Notes: a model not told the origin generated them from the letters alone. A stretch of DNA of 49,128 bases from an uncultured Oscillospiraceae bacterium (GCA_910587255.1 CAJUKT010000010.1:1-49128); one strand, 5' to 3'. Shown: positions 1-9,127, counted from the stretch's first letter. Numbers and translations: made by a program.

Positions 1-1
1 C

Positions 2-1747
2 CGGGACCAGCTGGCCACCCTCATTTACTACCCCGAGGAGAAGCTGGAGGAGATCGAGCGGGAGACGGAGGATATGCGGGAGTGGTACCGTATCACCTTC
101 CACCGGCTCATCGACCTGTGCTGCCTGGTCAGCGCCAAGTATACCCGCTCCAAGGTGCGCAAGGCCATGCCCCCGGAGTACGCCTATATCATCGACGAGC
201 TGATCCACACCCACTACGAGAAAAATGAGGCGGACAAGCGGGACTATTACGAAAACATCATCAACACCATCATCGACCTGGACCGGGCTTCCAACTTCCT
301 CATCCAGCTGTGCGAGCTCATCAAGCGCCTGGCGGTGGACCACCTCCATCTGGTGGGGGATATCTTTGACCGGGGCCCGGGGGCCGACGTGATCATGGAC
401 AGCCTTATGAAATATCACAGCGTAGACATTCAGTGGGGCAATCATGACATTTTGTGGATGGGTGCGGCCTCCGGCTCCCGCACCCTGGTGGCCACGGTGC
501 TGGCCAACTCCCTGCGGTATAATAACCTGGAGGTCATTGAGACGGGCTACGGCATCTCGCTGCGGCCCCTGTCGGTGTTTGCCGACGAGTTTTACCGCAA
601 GTGCGATGTGAGCTGTTTTGAGGTGAAGATCGCCAAGGAGGACGAGGACAGCGTGACCGACCGGGACAAGCTGCTGTGCGCCCGGATGCACAAGGCCATC
701 TCCATGATCCTGTTCAAGCTGGAGGGGCAGAAGATCCGCCGCAACCCCGCCTTCCGCATGGACGACCGGCTTTTGCTGGACAAGATCGACTACGAGACCA
801 AAACCGTGTCCATCGGCGGGGTGGGCTATCCCATGCTGGACACCGACTTTCCCACCGTGGACCCCGCCGACCCCTACGCCCTCACCCCGGAGGAGGACAC
901 CCTTATCAACACCCTCACCCGGTCCTTCCGGCACAGTGAAAAGCTCCAGCGGCACGTCCGCTTCCTCTACTCCAAGGGCAGCCTGTACCGCATTTATAAC
1001 GGGAACCTGCTCTTCCACGGCTGCATCCCCATGGAGGAGGACGGCTCGTTCATGGAGTTCTCCATCGGCCCGGGCTGCGACGGGCTGAGCGGCAAGGCGT
1101 TTTTGGACTACGCCGACCGGGTGGCCCGCCGGGCCTACTACAACAAGCCCGGCTCATCGGAGCGGCAGCAGGGCATGGACTTTTTGTGGTGGCTGTGGGC
1201 GGGGCGCAACTCCCCCATCTTTGGCCGGGACCGCATGACCACCTTCGAGCGCCGGTTCATCGCCGACGCCGCCACCCATACCGAGCCAAAAAACGCCTAC
1301 TACACGCTGTATAACGATCCGGCGGTGTGCGAGGGCATTTTGAAGGAGTTCGGCCTGGAGGGCCCCCACTGCCACATCATCAACGGCCATGTGCCGGTGA
1401 AGTCCAAGAAGGGGGAGAGCCCCGTGAAGGGGGGCGGCAGGCTGGTGGTCATCGACGGCGGATTCTGCAAGGCATACCAGAAAACCACCGGCATCGCCGG
1501 GTATACCCTGATCTACAATTCCGCCTGCTTCCGCCTGGTGGCCCACGAGCCCTTTGTGGGCAAGGGCGCCGCCATCCGCAAGAACTATGACATCGCCTCC
1601 ACCACCAAGGTGTTCGAGCGGCTGGAGAGCCGGGCCATGATCCTCCAGACCGACATCGGACGCAGGCTCCAGGGCCAGATCGACGAGCTCATCGACCTGG
1701 TGGCCGCCTTCCGCAGCGGCGCCATCGTGGAGAGCCACAAGGGCTGA
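2..1747 (+). CDS. fbp: fructose-1,6-bisphosphatase class III (5' truncated)
   Basis: The reading frame is open from the first bases of the window, so the N-terminus lies outside; an internal ATG at 74 is not the real start. The protein is the Firmicute-type gluconeogenic FBPase, which converts fructose-1,6-bisphosphate to fructose-6-phosphate with metal help in the cytosol. The metallophosphoesterase signatures are visible: GDIFDRG, WGNHDILW and INGHVPVK. The 581 codons seen are most of the family's usual length of roughly 650 residues. It ends just before a strong terminator, so it is the last gene of its transcript. The assignment is firm; only the start is missing. Confidence 0.95.
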   Translation, partial: RDQLATLIYYPEEKLEEIERETEDMREWYRITFHRLIDLCCLVSAKYTRSKVRKAMPPEYAYIIDELIHTHYEKNEADKRDYYENIINTIIDLDRASNFLIQLCELIKRLAVDHLHLVGDIFDRGPGADVIMDSLMKYHSVDIQWGNHDILWMGAASGSRTLVATVLANSLRYNNLEVIETGYGISLRPLSVFADEFYRKCDVSCFEVKIAKEDEDSVTDRDKLLCARMHKAISMILFKLEGQKIRRNPAFRMDDRLLLDKIDYETKTVSIGGVGYPMLDTDFPTVDPADPYALTPEEDTLINTLTRSFRHSEKLQRHVRFLYSKGSLYRIYNGNLLFHGCIPMEEDGSFMEFSIGPGCDGLSGKAFLDYADRVARRAYYNKPGSSERQQGMDFLWWLWAGRNSPIFGRDRMTTFERRFIADAATHTEPKNAYYTLYNDPAVCEGILKEFGLEGPHCHIINGHVPVKSKKGESPVKGGGRLVVIDGGFCKAYQKTTGIAGYTLIYNSACFRLVAHEPFVGKGAAIRKNYDIASTTKVFERLESRAMILQTDIGRRLQGQIDELIDLVAAFRSGAIVESHKG

Positions 1748-1767
1748 GCCGCCCGTGAAACGCCCCC

Positions 1768-1804
1768 AAACCGCCTATCAAGCCGTTGATAGGCGGTTTT
1801 TCCC
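1768..1804 (+). terminator. intrinsic terminator after fbp
   Basis: A perfect 14-bp stem (1768-1781 with 1786-1799, loop GCCG) runs into a T-run. It begins 20 bases after the fbp stop and separates it from the next promoter. Confidence 0.9.
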
Positions 1805-1879
1805 CGCAAAATTCGAGCGCATCCATACTTTCCCACAGAATTGATACCAGATTGTAACCTTTTTTCTGCATACTTTTCC

Positions 1880-1908
1880 TTGCCCAATTCAGGATATAGT
1901 GGTACAAT
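1880..1908 (+). promoter_or_regulatory. sigma-A promoter for vanW gene
   Basis: TTGCCC at 1880-1885, a 17-bp spacer and TACAAT at 1903-1908. A potential GTG start at 1899 would lie inside this promoter, which supports the ATG at 1944 as the true start of the next gene. Confidence 0.75.
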
Positions 1909-1943
1909 GTTTTAGTTATGTTCGCAGGAGGAGGTTGCAGCGT

Positions 1944-3806
1944 ATGGAAGAGTCCACACCGAAAAAGGGCGCGCCTGTGGCGCTGATCGCCGGCGTGGCG
2001 GCGGCCGCCCTGCTGGCCGTGGCCGCGGGCGGATGGTTTGGCCTGTGCGCCTGGGTGCGGGATAACGGGCAGCTACTGCCCGGCGCGGTGGCGGTGGATG
2101 ACCGGGGGGAGACGGTGGCCGAGCTGGGCAAACTCACCCGGGAGGACGCGCTGTCCGTGGTCAGCCAGGAGATGGACCAGCGGCTGGATACCCGCAAGCT
2201 CACCCTGCTGTACGGCGAGGGGCGGCGGCTGGAGTTCACCGGCGAGCTGATGGACTGCTCCCCGGAGGCCGCGGTGGACGTGGGCTTTGCCGCCAAGGAA
2301 AATACGCCCTTCTGGAAGCTGGGCGCGCTGTGGCTGGGGCTGGCCGACGAGCCGAACACCCTGTCCATATCCGCCGCCGCCTTCACCCCGGAGGGGGAGG
2401 AGCAGGCCCGGCGGATGATTCAGGTGGTGGCCGACGAGCTGTATGTGCCCCCGGTGGATTTCACCTACGAGCTGGGGGAGGAATCGGTTACCGTCACCCG
2501 CGGCACCGACGGGCAGAAGCTGGACGCCGAGGCCCTGCTGGTCCAGGTGGAGGAGGCGCTGGCCCAGGGGAAGACCGAGCTGCGGGTGGAGGCCGAGACG
2601 CTGCCCGGCGCGGAGCTCAGCGGGCAGGTGCTCCGCGGGCTGGTCCACGTGGAGCCCAAGGCCCCCGGCGTAGACGGGGACGGCAAGCTCACCCCGGCGG
2701 TGATCGGCCTGTCCGTCAACGCCGAGGAGGCCCAGGCCATCCTGGATCAGACCGCCCCCGGCGAGAGCTGCACCATCCCGCTGGAATATACCCCGCCGGG
2801 CACCAACCCCGACGAGTCCATGTTCTATAAGGACCTGCTGGCCTCCATCACCACCAACATGGACGGGGTGGCCAACCGCTCGTTCAACGTGGCCCGGGCC
2901 GCCGAATTCTGTAATGGCAAGGTGATCCAGCCCGGCGAGGTGTTCTCTTACCTGGACACCATCGGCGACCCCAGCGCCCGCAACGGGTATAAGACCAGCA
3001 CCGGCTACCAGAACGGCGAGACCGTCCCCATGGACGGGGGCGGCGTGTGCCAGGTGTCCTCCTGCCTGTACTACTGCGCGGTATACTCCAACCTGGAGAT
3101 CGTCAAGCGGGCGTGCCATGCCTTCTCCACCGGCTACATTGCCAACGGGCTGGACGCCACCATTTTCTATCCCTCCCTGGATTTCAAATTCCGCAACAAC
3201 ACCGGCTACCCCATCAAGATTGTGGCCTATGCCGAGGGGGGCGCCTGGGGGAAGGTCACCGTGCAGTTCTACGGCAGCAACCCGGAGGGCATTTATGTGA
3301 AAACCGAGCGCTACACCCTGTCCTCCACCCCCTGGACCACCGTTTACGAGCCGGACGAGACCATTGAGCGGGGCACCACCAAGGTGGACGTGACCCCCTA
3401 TACCGGCTACGAGGTGGACGTGTACCGCTGTGTGTACGATGCCAACGACAATCTGATCTCCCGCACCTATGAAAACCACAGCAGGTACGCCAAGCGGGAC
3501 AAGAAGATCCTCTACAACCCCGCCGACGAGGGGCCCTGGGGTTCCGCCGTTGATCCCGGCGGACAGCCCAGCGGGGAGCCCATTCCGGAGCCCACGCCGG
3601 ATATTCCGGCCAGCGTGGAGCCCATACCCACACCCGAGCCCGGGCCCAGCATGGAGCCGGGCCCCACCGACCCCTGGGGGATTCCCAGCATGGAGCCCAG
3701 CTTCCCGCCGGAGCCCACCTTCCCCGCCTACGTGGACCCCGTCCCGTCCCCGGAGGGCACGCCGGAGGGCGGGTATGACCCCATCCAGGACCCGTGGGGG
3801 GGCTGA
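1944..3806 (+). CDS. VanW family surface protein with Pro-rich tail
   Basis: A 620-residue protein with a short charged N-terminus, one membrane segment (about residues 11-32) and then an extracytoplasmic region. The middle resembles the peptidoglycan-binding module often found before VanW. The VanW domain follows, with the features NRSFNVARAA, PGEVFSYLDTIG and GGGVCQVSSCLYYCA. The last roughly 80 residues are rich in Pro, Glu and Ser (repeats around EPxP and DPWG), probably a wall-spanning or disordered tail. VanW's biochemical role is not established; a link to the cell wall is inferred from its vancomycin-cluster history. The start at ATG 1944 has an AGGAGGAGG Shine-Dalgarno site. The next gene starts 3 bases after the stop, so the two are co-transcribed. 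Confidence 0.88.
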   Translation: MEESTPKKGAPVALIAGVAAAALLAVAAGGWFGLCAWVRDNGQLLPGAVAVDDRGETVAELGKLTREDALSVVSQEMDQRLDTRKLTLLYGEGRRLEFTGELMDCSPEAAVDVGFAAKENTPFWKLGALWLGLADEPNTLSISAAAFTPEGEEQARRMIQVVADELYVPPVDFTYELGEESVTVTRGTDGQKLDAEALLVQVEEALAQGKTELRVEAETLPGAELSGQVLRGLVHVEPKAPGVDGDGKLTPAVIGLSVNAEEAQAILDQTAPGESCTIPLEYTPPGTNPDESMFYKDLLASITTNMDGVANRSFNVARAAEFCNGKVIQPGEVFSYLDTIGDPSARNGYKTSTGYQNGETVPMDGGGVCQVSSCLYYCAVYSNLEIVKRACHAFSTGYIANGLDATIFYPSLDFKFRNNTGYPIKIVAYAEGGAWGKVTVQFYGSNPEGIYVKTERYTLSSTPWTTVYEPDETIERGTTKVDVTPYTGYEVDVYRCVYDANDNLISRTYENHSRYAKRDKKILYNPADEGPWGSAVDPGGQPSGEPIPEPTPDIPASVEPIPTPEPGPSMEPGPTDPWGIPSMEPSFPPEPTFPAYVDPVPSPEGTPEGGYDPIQDPWGG

Positions 3807-3809
3807 GCG

Positions 3810-4493
3810 ATGTTTGAAGGCTTTTCCCAGGAGACGGTGGACTTCATGTGGGGCATCCGCTTCAACAACGAGCGGGGCTGGTTTGAGGCCCACAAGTCCG
3901 ATTATCAGACCTATTTTCTCAACCCCATGAAGGAGCTGGGAGGGCAGGTCCAGGCCCAGCTGCTGGACCGCTTTCCCAAGAGCGGGCTGAACCTGAAAAT
4001 CTCCCGCATCTACCGGGACGCCCGGCGGCTGTTCGGCCGGGGGCCCTATAAGGATCACCTGTGGCTGTCGCTGTTTCGGTTCGGCAGCGAGTCGGGCGGC
4101 GACCACCCGGTATTCTGGTTTGAGCTGGCCCCGGAAAGCTGGAGCTACGGCATGGGCTTTTGGTGCGCCCAGGCGTCGGTGATGGGAAAGCACCGCGCCC
4201 GCATCGACGCAGACCCCAGGCCCCTGCTGAAGCTCCACAACAGGCTGGCCAGGCAGGAGGAATTTACCCTGGACGGCCCGGAGTACAGCCGGAAAAAGCC
4301 CTGCGCCGAGCCCAGGCTGGCGGATTGGTATAACAAGAAATCCCTGTCGGTGGGCCACGAGGAGGAGCTGAGCGAGGCGCTCTACACCCCCGCCCTGGCG
4401 GACCGGCTGGTGGAGGGCTTCTCCTTCCTTATGCCGTACTATGACTACTTCTCCACCCTTTGGGCGGATCAAGACCCCGGCAAACCTGTATAG
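3810..4493 (+). CDS. DUF2461 family protein
   Basis: A 227-residue soluble protein matching the DUF2461 (TIGR02453) pattern: an N-terminal FMWGIRFNNERGWFEAHK, then SRIYRDARRLFGRGPYKDHLW and a WFELAPESWSYGMGFW segment. The length is normal for the family. The function is unknown. It begins 3 bases after the vanW-type stop, so the genes form a two-gene operon closed by a terminator. No signal peptide or membrane segment is seen. Confidence 0.85.
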   Translation: MFEGFSQETVDFMWGIRFNNERGWFEAHKSDYQTYFLNPMKELGGQVQAQLLDRFPKSGLNLKISRIYRDARRLFGRGPYKDHLWLSLFRFGSESGGDHPVFWFELAPESWSYGMGFWCAQASVMGKHRARIDADPRPLLKLHNRLARQEEFTLDGPEYSRKKPCAEPRLADWYNKKSLSVGHEEELSEALYTPALADRLVEGFSFLMPYYDYFSTLWADQDPGKPV

Positions 4494-4498
4494 ATCGA

Positions 4499-4527
4499 AG
4501 CCCCCGGAAAAATTCCGGGGGCTTTTT
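4499..4527 (+). terminator. intrinsic terminator after DUF2461 gene
   Basis: An 11-bp stem AGCCCCCGGAA / TTCCGGGGGCT with an AAA loop, followed by a T-run. Confidence 0.9.
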
Positions 4528-4550
4528 GCTATGCCGCATGGGATTGCCTC

Positions 4551-4579
4551 TTGCGCGGCGGAAGCCGGTGTGCTACAAT
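4551..4579 (+). promoter_or_regulatory. promoter for S41-like lipoprotein gene
   Basis: TTGCGC at 4551-4556, a 17-bp spacer and an extended -10 TGC-TACAAT ending at 4579. A further TATAAT lies at 4591 without a good -35. Confidence 0.65.
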
Positions 4580-4677
4580 ACTGTTAAAAGTATAATATGG
4601 TTTGCATATCCATATTAGAGTGCGCACTGGAGCCAAGTGGACGCTCCCGACGCAGATGAGAAAGAAAGGTGACTACC

Positions 4678-6165
4678 ATGAAAAAACGCGCCCTGCTGTC
4701 CCTGCTTCTGGCCCTGACCCTTCTGGCGGGCTGCGCTCCGGCGGCGGAGGCCCCCACCTCCACCCTTGCGCCCCTTCCCACGGCCACGGCAAGCCCCACC
4801 CCCACGCCGGAGCCCACCCCCACGCCCACCCCGGAGCCGGTGGACTTCCGCGAGTTTCTGGACGGGGTGAACGCCGCGCGGAAGGCAATCATCACACGGG
4901 AGGAACCCCTGGACATTTCTCCCTACACCCCGGATTTCCATGAGCAGAACCACACCTTTACCGAGGCGGAGATGGAGCGGCTCTCCACAGAGCACGGCCC
5001 GGAGGAGAACCTGACCAAGGACGATCTGCTGGCCGACGTGAACACCTTCTTCACCCTCCTCCAGACCACCTACGGGGCTTACCATTACTTCGGCGGGGAC
5101 GATGTGTTTTTCCCCATCCGGGACGCGGTGCGGGAGGAGCTGGCCGCCATGGAGGCCCCCACCGTCCAGGATTTAAACGATGTGCTCTACCGGCACCTCT
5201 CCCCAATCCTCATTGACGGGCATTTCATCCTGGGCAATTATGGCATGCGGGACCACGTCCAGTACATGTACTACGTGCCGGGCATCTACCTGGACAGCCT
5301 GGACGGCGTGGAAGACCCCGCCTACCTCAAGCCCACCATCGGCCCGGACGGGCGCATCTGCTGGTGGTATGCCGCCATCAGCCGGGATGGGAGCGACCTG
5401 CCCTCCGCATTGGACGGGCACACGCTTGCCTGGCAGAGGGCGGGCATGCTGCCCCGGAATGGGAAGGCCATTGCTTTTGACGAGTCGGAATGGGAGGGCG
5501 TCCCCATCCTCATCTCCCGGCGCATGATAGCCTCCTTGGTCAACGGCAGCAGGGACCCCGACGATCTCAAGGCCCTGGAGCGCCTCGCCTCCTGCGGCGA
5601 AGAGTATGCCGGCAGCCCGCTGCTCATTTTCGATGTGCGGGGAAACGGCGGCGGCGATGAAAAGTATATCGACAGCTGGTTCCAAGGCTGGTCCGGCGGG
5701 AAAGGGGAGCGCAGGGGCACCATCACTTTCCGATGCAGCCAGCTCTTCCTTCATCACCATACTTTCATCTCCCCCGAGCATATAGGTACATACTGCCCCG
5801 CTCCTTTGTATCCCACCGGCACCTCCGCTGGGGCATGGGCTGAACGCTCCGGCCCCACCTTTGTCCTCCAGGACAAGGGGACGGCCTCCGCGGGGGAGGG
5901 AACGGTGCTTCGTTTCCACGCGGTGGCCGATTCCCTTACCGTGGGCGGCCTCACCTGCGGCTGTTACCTCACTGCCAACAATATCAACCTCTATCTTCCC
6001 CACTCCGGCCTGCACTGCGGTATAGGCACCGGCCTCATCTCCAACGAGACCGATGAAAACCGGGACGGCGTGGGCTACCTCCCCGACCTATGGGTGGAGC
6101 CGTCCAAGGCGCTGGACGCGGTGAAGCGGCTCATCGAGTATTACGGGCTGAATACGGAGCAGTAA
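4678..6165 (+). CDS. S41-peptidase-like lipoprotein
   Basis: The start at ATG 4678 follows an AAAGGTGA ribosome site; a GTG at 4669 is less likely. The N-terminus is a lipoprotein signal with lipobox LLAGC, so Cys is lipidated and the protein sits outside the membrane. A Pro/Thr-rich linker (repeats of PTPTPEP) follows, then a domain resembling S41 C-terminal processing peptidases: DGHFILGNYG, LLIFDVRGNGGGDEKY and a GTASAGE stretch where the nucleophile Ser of the family sits. No PDZ domain is evident. The catalytic assignment is by motif only; the Lys of the Ser-Lys dyad could not be placed with certainty. It is a single-gene unit between its own promoter and terminator. Confidence 0.72.
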   Translation: MKKRALLSLLLALTLLAGCAPAAEAPTSTLAPLPTATASPTPTPEPTPTPTPEPVDFREFLDGVNAARKAIITREEPLDISPYTPDFHEQNHTFTEAEMERLSTEHGPEENLTKDDLLADVNTFFTLLQTTYGAYHYFGGDDVFFPIRDAVREELAAMEAPTVQDLNDVLYRHLSPILIDGHFILGNYGMRDHVQYMYYVPGIYLDSLDGVEDPAYLKPTIGPDGRICWWYAAISRDGSDLPSALDGHTLAWQRAGMLPRNGKAIAFDESEWEGVPILISRRMIASLVNGSRDPDDLKALERLASCGEEYAGSPLLIFDVRGNGGGDEKYIDSWFQGWSGGKGERRGTITFRCSQLFLHHHTFISPEHIGTYCPAPLYPTGTSAGAWAERSGPTFVLQDKGTASAGEGTVLRFHAVADSLTVGGLTCGCYLTANNINLYLPHSGLHCGIGTGLISNETDENRDGVGYLPDLWVEPSKALDAVKRLIEYYGLNTEQ

Positions 6166-6171
6166 AAAACG

Positions 6172-6200
6172 AGCCCCCCGGAGTGCCGGGGGGCTTGTCC
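6172..6200 (+). terminator. terminator after S41-like gene
   Basis: A 10-bp stem AGCCCCCCGG / CCGGGGGGCT with loop AGTG, followed by a T-rich run. It lies between convergent genes. Confidence 0.85.
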
Positions 6201-6224
6201 TTTTACGTTGTCACGCCGCGCTTC

Positions 6225-7583
6225 TCAGTTTTTCAGACTATGCAGCGGCGCGGGAATCCGCCCGCCCCGGGCCACGAAGTCCTCCGCGCTGCCGGTGTGG
6301 CAGGGCATCACGGGGGCGGAGCCCAGCAGCCCGCCGAACTCCACCACGTCCCCCACCTGCTTGCCGGGGGCGGGGATGAGGCGCACGGCGGTGGTCTTCT
6401 GGTTGACCATGCCGATGGCGGCCTCGTCGGCGATGATAGCCGCCAACGTGGCGGCGCTGGTGTCGCCGGGGACGGCGATCATGTCCAGCCCCACCGAGCA
6501 CACGCAGGTCATGGCCTCCAGCTTGTCCAGGGTGAGGGCCCCGGACTGGGCGGCGGCGATCATGCCCTCGTCCTCGCTCACCGGGATGAAGGCCCCGGAC
6601 AGCCCGCCCACCGAGGAGGACGCCATCACGCCGCCCTTCTTCACAGCGTCGTTGAGGAGGGCCAGGGCGGCGGTGGTGCCGTGTGTGCCGCACACCTCCA
6701 GCCCCATCTCCTCCAGGATGCGGGCCACGCTGTCCCCGATGGCGGGGGTGGGGGCCAGGGACAAATCCACAATGCCGAAGGGCACACCCAGCCGGGCGCT
6801 GGCCTCCCTGGCCACCAGCTGGCCCATGCGGGTGACCTGGAAGGCCGTCTTTTTGATGGTCTCCGCCACCACGTCAAAGGGCTGCCCCTTCACCGACTGG
6901 AGGGCGTGGTGGACCACGCCGGGGCCGGACACGCCCACATTGATGACCCGCTCGGCCTCCCCAACGCCGTGGAAGGCCCCGGCCATAAAGGGGTTGTCCT
7001 CCACCGCGTTGCAGAACACCACCAGCTTGGCGCAGCCGAAGCCGCCCTGGGCGGCGGTGCGCTCCGCGGCGGCCTTGATGGTCCGGCCCATGAGGGCTAC
7101 CGCGTCCATGTTGATGCCCGCCTTGGTGGAGCCCACGTTGACGGAGGAGCACACCACGTCGGTGACGGCCAGCGCCTCGGGTATGGCGGCGATGAGCTTT
7201 TTGTCCGCGCCCGTCATCCCCTTGTGTACCAGGGCGGAGAAGCCGCCGATGAAGTTAACCCCCACCGCCTTGGCGGCCCGGTCCATGGCGGCGGCAAAGG
7301 GCGCATAGTCCTCGGTGCGGGAGGCCCCGGCCACCAGGGCCATGGGGGTGACGGAGATGCGCTTGTTGACGATGGGGATGCCGAACTCCGCCTCGATATC
7401 CCCGCCGGTGCGCACCAGCTTGTCCGCCGAGGTGGTGATCTTGTCGTAGATCTTCCGGCAGGCGGCGTGGGGGTCGGGGTCGCAGCAGTCCAGCAGGTTG
7501 ACGCCCATGGTGATGGTGCGCACGTCCAGGTGCTGGTGGTCGATCATCTGGATGGTCTGTAAAATATCGTTGGTGTTAATCAT
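6225..7583 (-). CDS. UPF0210 / PFL family protein (DUF711)
   Basis: A 452-residue cytosolic protein that matches UPF0210 over its full length: the N-terminal TxDIxxTIxMxxxxxxDVRTITMG pattern, CCDPD and ISVTPMALVAGAS. The family is related in fold to pyruvate-formate-lyase-type proteins, but no reaction is established. It is nearly always encoded next to the UPF0237 ACT protein, which is the gene just upstream here (7775-8044). The two are separated by a repeat rather than directly abutting. The start has a GAGGAGC ribosome site. Confidence 0.92.
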   Translation of the reverse strand: MINTNDILQTIQMIDHQHLDVRTITMGVNLLDCCDPDPHAACRKIYDKITTSADKLVRTGGDIEAEFGIPIVNKRISVTPMALVAGASRTEDYAPFAAAMDRAAKAVGVNFIGGFSALVHKGMTGADKKLIAAIPEALAVTDVVCSSVNVGSTKAGINMDAVALMGRTIKAAAERTAAQGGFGCAKLVVFCNAVEDNPFMAGAFHGVGEAERVINVGVSGPGVVHHALQSVKGQPFDVVAETIKKTAFQVTRMGQLVAREASARLGVPFGIVDLSLAPTPAIGDSVARILEEMGLEVCGTHGTTAALALLNDAVKKGGVMASSSVGGLSGAFIPVSEDEGMIAAAQSGALTLDKLEAMTCVCSVGLDMIAVPGDTSAATLAAIIADEAAIGMVNQKTTAVRLIPAPGKQVGDVVEFGGLLGSAPVMPCHTGSAEDFVARGGRIPAPLHSLKN

Positions 7584-7603
7584 AAATATTGCTCCTCAGA
7601 TGT

Positions 7604-7774
7604 TGTCACGCTGCGAAGCGGCCAGGATGCCCGGCTGCTTTCCCTCCGGCTTGGGCTGGTGTCCGGGCCGCTCTGCGGCCCTCCCCTCGCCCTCGCTCCC
7701 AAGGTCTCGCCTCCGAATCGGTCGGTGCTGTGTGCCACTGGCACACAGCGCCCTCGCTGTCCGCTTCTCCACGC
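7604..7774 (-). repeat. 3'-end-associated dispersed repeat, copy 1
   Basis: On the minus strand this begins directly after the ACT gene stop with a GAGAAGCGGACAGCGAGGG block and ends with CGCAGCGTGACAA just before the next ribosome site. The middle holds two GC-rich hairpins (for example CTGTGTGCCAGTGGCACACAG-like). The same two end blocks occur at 25757-25886 with a different middle, and the tail block recurs at 32206-32374. Confidence 0.7.
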
Positions 7775-8044
7775 TCAGATTCGGTGCATGGCGTCGAAAA
7801 TGTCCTCCCGCTGGATGCGGATATCCAGCCCCCGCTCCTTCCCGGCCTGGGTCAGGTCCTCCCGCAGGCGGGCGAAGGGCACCGTGGCCTGGGAGGCGTC
7901 CACCAGCATAATCATGGTGAAGTACTCCTGGAGGACGGTCTGGCTGATGTCCAGCACGTTGATGTTCTTCTCGCTGAGCAGGGCGCACACGGCGGCGATG
8001 ATGCCCACCTGGTCCCTTCCGATGACGGTAACAATGGCTCTCAT
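7775..8044 (-). CDS. ACT domain protein, UPF0237 family
   Basis: An 89-residue stand-alone ACT domain: MRAIVTVIGRDQVGIIAAV with the typical Gly-Ile turn, then ISQTVLQEYFTMIMLVD. ACT domains bind small ligands, usually amino acids, and this family accompanies UPF0210 proteins, suggesting that it is the sensor or partner of that protein. It sits 18 bases downstream of the GNAT gene in the same operon. The length is full for the family. Confidence 0.92.
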   Translation of the reverse strand: MRAIVTVIGRDQVGIIAAVCALLSEKNINVLDISQTVLQEYFTMIMLVDASQATVPFARLREDLTQAGKERGLDIRIQREDIFDAMHRI

Positions 8045-8062
8045 GGGGTTTTCCTCCCGTTT

Positions 8063-8548
8063 TTATAGTGTTAATTCATACAGCAGCATGGACGGCCTGC
8101 CGTCCCGTTCAATGGTCCTGACCACCTCAAACCCGGCGGCCAGGTAGATGCGCCCCACCGCCGTCTCCTCCGCCCCGGTGTCCAGCCGCAGGCGGCGCAC
8201 TCCCCGGCGGGCGCACTCGGCCTTGACTGCCGCCACTACCTGGGCGGTCATCCCCCGGTGGGCGAATTTCCGCCGGACGCATAGCTTGTGGAGATAGCCC
8301 GCCTCAAAGGGCTCCGCCTCCGGCCACCACTCCCGGTCGCTCCACTGAAGGATAAAGGCGCACGCCTCCTCCCCGTCCACGGCGCCCACATAGAAGTTTG
8401 ACGGACCGGCCTCGTCCGTCAGCAGCTCTTCCGGGGTGAGCCATTGCTCCGGCCACACCCGCAGCCCCCGCTCCCGGCCCCAGGCCGCCACCTCCCGCAT
8501 GACGGCCATGGCCCGACCGGGGCTGTTTGGGACCAGCACCAGCTCCAT
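8063..8548 (-). CDS. GNAT family N-acetyltransferase
   Basis: A 161-residue cytosolic protein with GNAT features: a core strand ACAFILQWSD, then YLHKLCVRRKFAHRGMTAQVVAAV, which carries the acetyl-CoA-binding R/Q-x-x-G-x-A/T turn, and a C-terminal RLRLDTG..AVGRIYLAAGFEVV. The substrate cannot be read from sequence. It starts 3 bases after the yfbR-like stop. Confidence 0.82.
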   Translation of the reverse strand: MELVLVPNSPGRAMAVMREVAAWGRERGLRVWPEQWLTPEELLTDEAGPSNFYVGAVDGEEACAFILQWSDREWWPEAEPFEAGYLHKLCVRRKFAHRGMTAQVVAAVKAECARRGVRRLRLDTGAEETAVGRIYLAAGFEVVRTIERDGRPSMLLYELTL

Positions 8549-8551
8549 GGC

Positions 8552-9127
8552 CTACCCCAGCTCGTCCAGGGTGAGGCGGAAGGTCTGGCCCATGTGGTCC
8601 ATGAACCAGTCCACCTCCTCCATGTCCAGGGCGCGAAGGGCGGACATGGTTTCGGCGGCGGCGCGGCCAAACTCGGCATTGCCCGCTTTCAGCTCCTCCT
8701 GGCACTTCAGCCAGGCCGCCAGCTTGTCCGCCGCCTTCACGTAGCGCCCCACGGTCTTGTCGCGCTCCCGCAGCAGGGGCTCATAGGCGGGGACCAGCTC
8801 GGGGGGGAGCATGGACAGCAGCTTGTCCTGGGCCGCCGCCTCCACCTGCTTATAGGCGCTTTTCAGGGAGGGGTTATTGTACTTGATGGGGGTGGGCATG
8901 TCGCCGGTGATGATCTCCGGCGCGTCGTGGAACAGCGCGGCGGAGGCTGCCCTGTCCGGGTCCAGCTCCTTGTGGAACACGTCCCGGCCCACCACCGCCA
9001 GGGCGTGGGCCAGCACCGCCACCTCGTAGGAGTGCTCCTCCACGTTCTCAACGCGGGTGTTGCGCATCAGCGCCCAGCGGGCGATGTAGCGCATACGGAA
9101 TATGTAGGCGAAAAAGCTGTGGTTCAT
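8552..9127 (-). CDS. YfbR-like 5'-deoxynucleotidase (HD domain)
   Basis: A 191-residue HD-domain phosphohydrolase that aligns end to end with E. coli YfbR as I recall it: WALMRNTRVENVEEHS, LFHDAPEIITGDMPTPIKY and KCQEELKAGNAEF. YfbR removes the 5'-phosphate from deoxynucleoside monophosphates. The HD metal ligands (His of EEHS, HD of FHDA) are present. The start is placed at 9127, where AAAGGTGG precedes an ATG whose product begins like YfbR; an upstream in-frame start would add 25 residues without family support. It is the first gene of a four-gene operon with GNAT, ACT and UPF0210. Confidence 0.88.
   Translation of the reverse strand: MNHSFFAYIFRMRYIARWALMRNTRVENVEEHSYEVAVLAHALAVVGRDVFHKELDPDRAASAALFHDAPEIITGDMPTPIKYNNPSLKSAYKQVEAAAQDKLLSMLPPELVPAYEPLLRERDKTVGRYVKAADKLAAWLKCQEELKAGNAEFGRAAAETMSALRALDMEEVDWFMDHMGQTFRLTLDELG

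Noticed and set aside
2073..4472. 799-codon open frame on the minus strand
   Set aside because: It is antisense to the vanW-type and DUF2461 genes, both of which have clear family motifs. Long antisense frames are expected in GC-rich DNA, and the product is low-complexity Gly/His/Val-rich.
4741..4850. Tandem repeat in the lipoprotein gene
   Set aside because: The CCCACC/GAGCCC repeats encode a Pro/Thr-rich linker, common after lipoprotein signals, and are not a CRISPR or mobile repeat. No CRISPR array was found in the window.
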